Assembly (NCBI GenBank): GCA_025558095.1 | Contig: JAIVFI010000028.1 | Span: 496,001-560,000, forward strand | Length of the DNA: 64,000 nt | Direction of reading: 5' to 3' | Source of the DNA: Hyaloraphidium curvatum | Lineage: Eukaryota; Monoblepharomycota; Hyaloraphidiomycetes; Hyaloraphidiales; Hyaloraphidiaceae | Shown: in pieces, positions 60,532-64,000 of the stretch | How positions within the stretch are numbered: the first letter of the stretch is position 1 | Layout of the letters: each line of letters begins with the position of its first letter | Translations under genes and position numbers: made by a program | The notes under the pieces: model-generated | Told to the model about the DNA's origin: nothing | The model's input: the letters and a program-made list of their open reading frames with translations, nothing else | Database searches by the model: none

Positions 60532-63292
60532 TCACACCACCACCTCGACGCCCTCGAACTTGCCGATCTCATCCCAGTCGAAGAGCATCGGGACCATTTC
60601 CCAGCGCGAGTAGAACTCGGCCTGATCCGACGCGTGCGGCGACCCGGGGACCCCCGACACGCCGAGCGGCACGATCCAGCGCGAGGCGGCCCAGTTGTCG
60701 GTTGGATCCAGGACGTACCTGGCGCACAACGCATCAGCTTCGAGATCCCCGGCCGTCACGTCAACGTCACGCACCTGGCCACGCTCTGCAGCACGACCTC
60801 CGGGAACCCTCCCGCCGCCTGCACCGTGTCCGCGTCCCCGCCCATCGGCATCGGCTTGGCGTCCCACTCCTTCCTCTTGGCCTCATCCACGACCGCAGAC
60901 GCCGCATGCTTGGGCCTCGATGCGTGCGCGTCCCCGTACCGCCACTTGCCCACCTCCCCGCCGTACTTCTCCACCCCCTGCTTCACCGCCCTCGCGAACG
61001 CCTCGTGCACCACCCGCTGCCACGTCCACCCGGGGGGCAGCACGCACGCAGAGCGGTGCTTGGCCCAGTTGCTCACGGGGCCCCACTTCCTGTTGCCCTT
61101 TTCCGCGAGCCACCCCGCCGCAAAGTCGTCCGCGCCGATCGCGGGATCCTTGAAGGCGTTGACGGCCGCGAGCGGGGCACCGGGCTCGCTCTCGAGGATC
61201 TGGTGGACCTGCATCCGCAGCAGGGTGTACAGGAGGGGCGCCGCGGCGTCGGCCGATACCACGGGCTCCGTGCGCCAGTCGCGGAGCAGGTCGAGGGCCT
61301 CGAGCTCGGGGCCCTCGGCGGCGGGCGCGCCGTCGAGCAGGAGGGCGAGGAAGGGCTCGGCGGTGAGAGTGAGGAGGTCCGCATGGATGCGGGCAAAGTG
61401 GTCGGGGGTGATCGTCCCCTCGGCCATGCCGGCGAGGAGCTGGTGGATGCGGATGAAGCGACCTTCGGGGGCCTGTGAGTTGAACATTTGCCAAACATGG
61501 TGAGTCGGATGCCAGTGTCACCGCGGGCCATTGCCACCCACGTAGTCCACGCTCAGCGGCCCAAACTCCCACCCGCTCCCCACGATCGGGTTGTTCGCCG
61601 TCACTATCCGCCCCGTCTCCCCGCCCTCCCCCCTCGGCAGCGCCTCGAAGGGCACGAAACCCATCCACTCGTGCTTCCCGTCCCACCCGGGCACGGGCAC
61701 CCACAGGTTGAGCTGGTCCGCGCGGATGGCCTGCAGGCCGCGGTTGAGGTAGCGGATGTGGCCGTGCGGGTGGTCGGGGGTAGCAGGGGAGAGGAGGAGC
61801 ATGTTGTTCTGGGGCTCTGTCCAGGCCCGGTTTGCTGAGGGTCGGCCAATCAGTGGTCGCCGGCGGGCAAAGGCGGGCCGTGCAACCCACCCTCGTCGAG
61901 CTCGGGCACGTCCCTGGCCACCAGCATCGGCTCGAGCGCGTCCGTGAACGCGTTGGGTATCCACGCCAGCTTCCCCGCCTTGGCCTTGTCCGAATCCACC
62001 AGCGCGCCAGCCCACCGCACCGAGACGCCCCACCCCTTCTCGGGGGACCCGAGGAGCAGCGGGCCGTGGTGGGTGAACACCGCGGCGCCGTCGAAGAGGA
62101 GGGGGAGCTCGCAGCCCTCGAAGGAGTAGGTCTTGGGGGTCGGAAAGTGCTCCAGAAAGAGGTCGGCGTTCGAGTACATGGCGTGGGTGATGCACCACGC
62201 CACGTGGCTGTTTGAAGCGTTCAGATGCGTGAGTGAGTGCTGGTGACGTTCCCAGAGGAACGACTCACGAGTTGTGGCCGAAGTGAGCGAAGCCGGGCAC
62301 GCCGGGGAAGGCCAACCCGATGGCGTCAAACTCCGGGCAGGTGATGTGGCACTGGTAATAGACGTTTGGGAAATCGCACTATGGACGACGTCGCATGAGG
62401 CACAGGTACTGCACCAGTCAAGCGGACCGACACCCACCTGCCTGTGCGGGTCCCCGCCCAGCATCGCGAGCCCGCTCTTTGTCCACCTCCCGTCGACGGC
62501 CCAGCAGTTGCTCCCCATCTCGAACCCGTCGGCCCACTTGCCGCCAAACTCGCCCGTCAGGTCCTTGTGCAGCTGCTCGAACTCGGCGACCAGCTCCGAG
62601 GGGGAGAACCCGCCGTGCCACGCCGACGGCGGCAGCGAGGCCGCCAGGTCCGGCGGCGGGTGGAGCGACGCGATGCCGCCCTCGGCCGGCTGCGTGGGGC
62701 CACTGAAGTGGTCCTTGGACCCGCCAACCAAGCCATCCTTGAGGATCACGTGGTTCCCGTCGAGCGGCGGCAGCGACTCGGAAAGGATCTGCGCGGCCTT
62801 CTCCGGCCCGAGGGCAAGCACCATCTTCCAGCGGTGCAGCTTGTTCCCGATGGTGCCCATGGTCAGGTGCCGCCCCTTGAACACGGCGAGCGAGTCCACG
62901 GGCGTCCACGGCTGCGGGCGGGGCAGGCCCAGCTCGGCCCACTCGGGCGGCAGCTCGCCGCGGTCGATGTACGCGTTGACGCCCGCCGCGAACGCCTCCA
63001 GCATTTCCAACGTAGAAGGCTTGAGAGCAGCGAGGTCCGCGGCGCACGAGCTCGCCATGCCCATCTTTGCCTGCAGCGCGTCCCACGCCTTTGCCGACGG
63101 CGTCTTGAGGAAGCCGCCCAGCGCCGCCCCGGCGAACCGCCGGTCGACCTCCATCTGGAAGAATCGGTCCTCGGCCATCGCAAAAGCCTGTCCCGCAAAC
63201 GCCGCGAGCCGCGACGGCGCCCGGACGTGCGGGATGCCGCGGTCGTCGCGGTGTACCGAGAAGGTCAGCGGCGGCGGGTCGATGGCCCCCAT
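60532..63292 (-). CDS. penicillin-acylase-type Ntn hydrolase
   Basis: Multi-exon gene starting MGAIDPPPLTFSVHRDDRGI. The N-terminal chain has the family pattern DRGIPHVRAPSRLAAFAGQ, then FAMAEDRFFQMEVDRR. The autocatalytic cleavage site is GSNCWAVDGRWTKSG; Ser would become the N-terminal nucleophile of the beta chain. Next are GGDPHRQ, GFAHFGHN, the second-chain motif TANNPIVGSGWEFG and SNWAKHRSACVLPPGWTW, and a C-terminus with SRWIVPLGVSGVPGSPHASD followed by QAEFYSRWEMVPML. About six exons. Related enzymes hydrolyse acyl amides such as penicillins, acyl-homoserine lactones or cyclic lipopeptides. No obvious signal peptide. Substrate unknown; the family is firm. Confidence 0.9.
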
Positions 63293-63560
63293 CGTGCGGG
63301 CGGCCGGAACAGAGCCGGGAGGAAGATGGAGGGGATATAAGCGTTCTTTGGGCGCCCAGCGACGTCGCTTCCGGAGGTGCAAATCTGCAATGGGAGACGG
63401 TCCGCCAATGACGCTAGCGGGATAAAGGACTAGCCGGTCGGGCGCCGCCCCGTGCCGCAGGAAGTCTGCTGTGGCAAACGACTTGACTGTGAAACATACT
63501 ATCATTCAAAGAGTGCTAGCAACTGCGCGTCGGCTTTTTCGGGAATCCAATCCGCCAAAG

Positions 63561-64000
63561 CTACTCCTTCACCTCCATCCCCTTGGGCACGATGTTGTTG
63601 TTCATCCGCAGGAAGTTGGCCCCGTCGTACTTGGCCTTGACCTCGGCGAGCCTCAGCGCGTTCGGGCCCTTGCCGTACGCGATCTGGTCGGAACCCTCGA
63701 GCGCCGCGAGGGTGTTGTACGAACCCGCGACCCACGGCTTGAGCCGCGTGCGGAGGTCGCGCATCCACACGGTGATGTTGTCGCGCACCGAGGCGTTGGG
63801 CCCGTTCCACTTGGCCAGGCAGATGAGCCAGTACTTGCCCCCGCGGTGCCCGAAGGACGTCGAGGTGGGGTCGACGTCGTTGATGGCGCCGCCCAGGGGG
63901 AGGATCATGGCCACGGCCTCGATGCAGCCCTTGGGCGCAGTCGCGGTGCAGGCCAGCAGCTCGTCGAGGAACTCGTCCGTGGCGTCGCCAATGACCAATG
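63561..64000 (-). CDS. berberine-bridge-type FAD oxidase, C-terminal part
   Basis: Partial: the gene begins beyond the right edge. The visible 145 residues include GGKYWLICLAKWNGPNASVR and the C-terminal berberine-bridge motif LAEVKAKYDGANFLRMNNNI followed by VPKGMEVKE and the stop at 63561. This pattern (Y-D-x-x-N-F-x-x-N-N-N-I) closes the FAD-linked oxidoreductase (BBE) fold. Such enzymes oxidise alcohols, sugars or alkaloids with a covalent flavin. The FAD-binding half is not in the window. Confidence 0.85.
   Translation of the reverse strand, partial: LVIGDATDEFLDELLACTATAPKGCIEAVAMILPLGGAINDVDPTSTSFGHRGGKYWLICLAKWNGPNASVRDNITVWMRDLRTRLKPWVAGSYNTLAALEGSDQIAYGKGPNALRLAEVKAKYDGANFLRMNNNIVPKGMEVKE

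Overview
The window is eukaryotic and almost certainly fungal. It is very GC-rich, and most genes are broken by short, uniform GT-AG introns (mostly 48-67 nt, donors such as GTGGGT, GTGCGT and GTGAGT). It encodes a P-type plasma-membrane H+-ATPase, a Zn(II)2Cys6 regulator, a hevein-domain GH18 chitinase and a chitin deacetylase. The mixture includes fused nitrile hydratases and protist- or virus-like cysteine repeat proteins, which are not typical of Dikarya. That suggests an early-diverging fungus such as a chytrid-like lineage, but the placement is inference. Exon chains marked 'verified' were spliced by hand and sum to an exact multiple of three.

Layout. 1-1063: nothing convincing. 1064-7361: sterol-desaturase-family protein (-), aldo/keto reductase (+), 12-exon H+-ATPase (-). 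8167-11405: orphan membrane protein (+), a G23 tract, and a cysteine-repeat protein with an EsV-1-7-like signature (+). 11541-18138: epoxide hydrolase (-), a propeller fragment bounded by inverted repeats, a beta-lactamase-like serine hydrolase (-), an amidase (-) and a small hypothetical gene (+). 18640-24031: two neighbouring fungal transcription-factor-domain genes (+) and a damaged-looking DDI1 (-). 24621-31650: large F-box-like protein (-), short-chain dehydrogenase (+), secreted cysteine-rich protein (+), and a divergent pair of BTB-like paralogues, one of them broken. 31805-40799: nine-exon Baeyer-Villiger monooxygenase (+), chitinase and chitin deacetylase (-), MYND protein (+).

41045-45932 is the most interesting block. 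A CEHG zinc-ribbon protein with a nuclease-like C-terminus (-) is divergent from two tandem five-exon genes (+). Each of these encodes a complete nitrile hydratase as one polypeptide: beta subunit, a polyhistidine linker, then the alpha subunit with its CTLCSC metal motif.

46009-64000: eIF5 (-), small proteins, a pair of F-box-like paralogues, a WW-domain protein (-), a seven-exon Cu/Zn superoxide dismutase with one probable GC-AG intron (+), a second sterol desaturase (-), a SnoaL-like protein (-), a paralogue of the orphan membrane protein (-), a penicillin-acylase-type Ntn hydrolase (-), and the C-terminus of a berberine-bridge-type oxidase (-) running off the right edge.

The window is rich in enzymes acting on C-N bonds and small xenobiotics: nitrile hydratase x2, amidase, Ntn acylase, serine hydrolase, epoxide hydrolase, Baeyer-Villiger monooxygenase, AKR and SDR. 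Nitrile to amide to acid is a plausible two-step route, but the genes are dispersed on both strands and form no operon. Several genes show single-base frame offsets relative to their families, so either real pseudogenisation or assembly errors must be considered.
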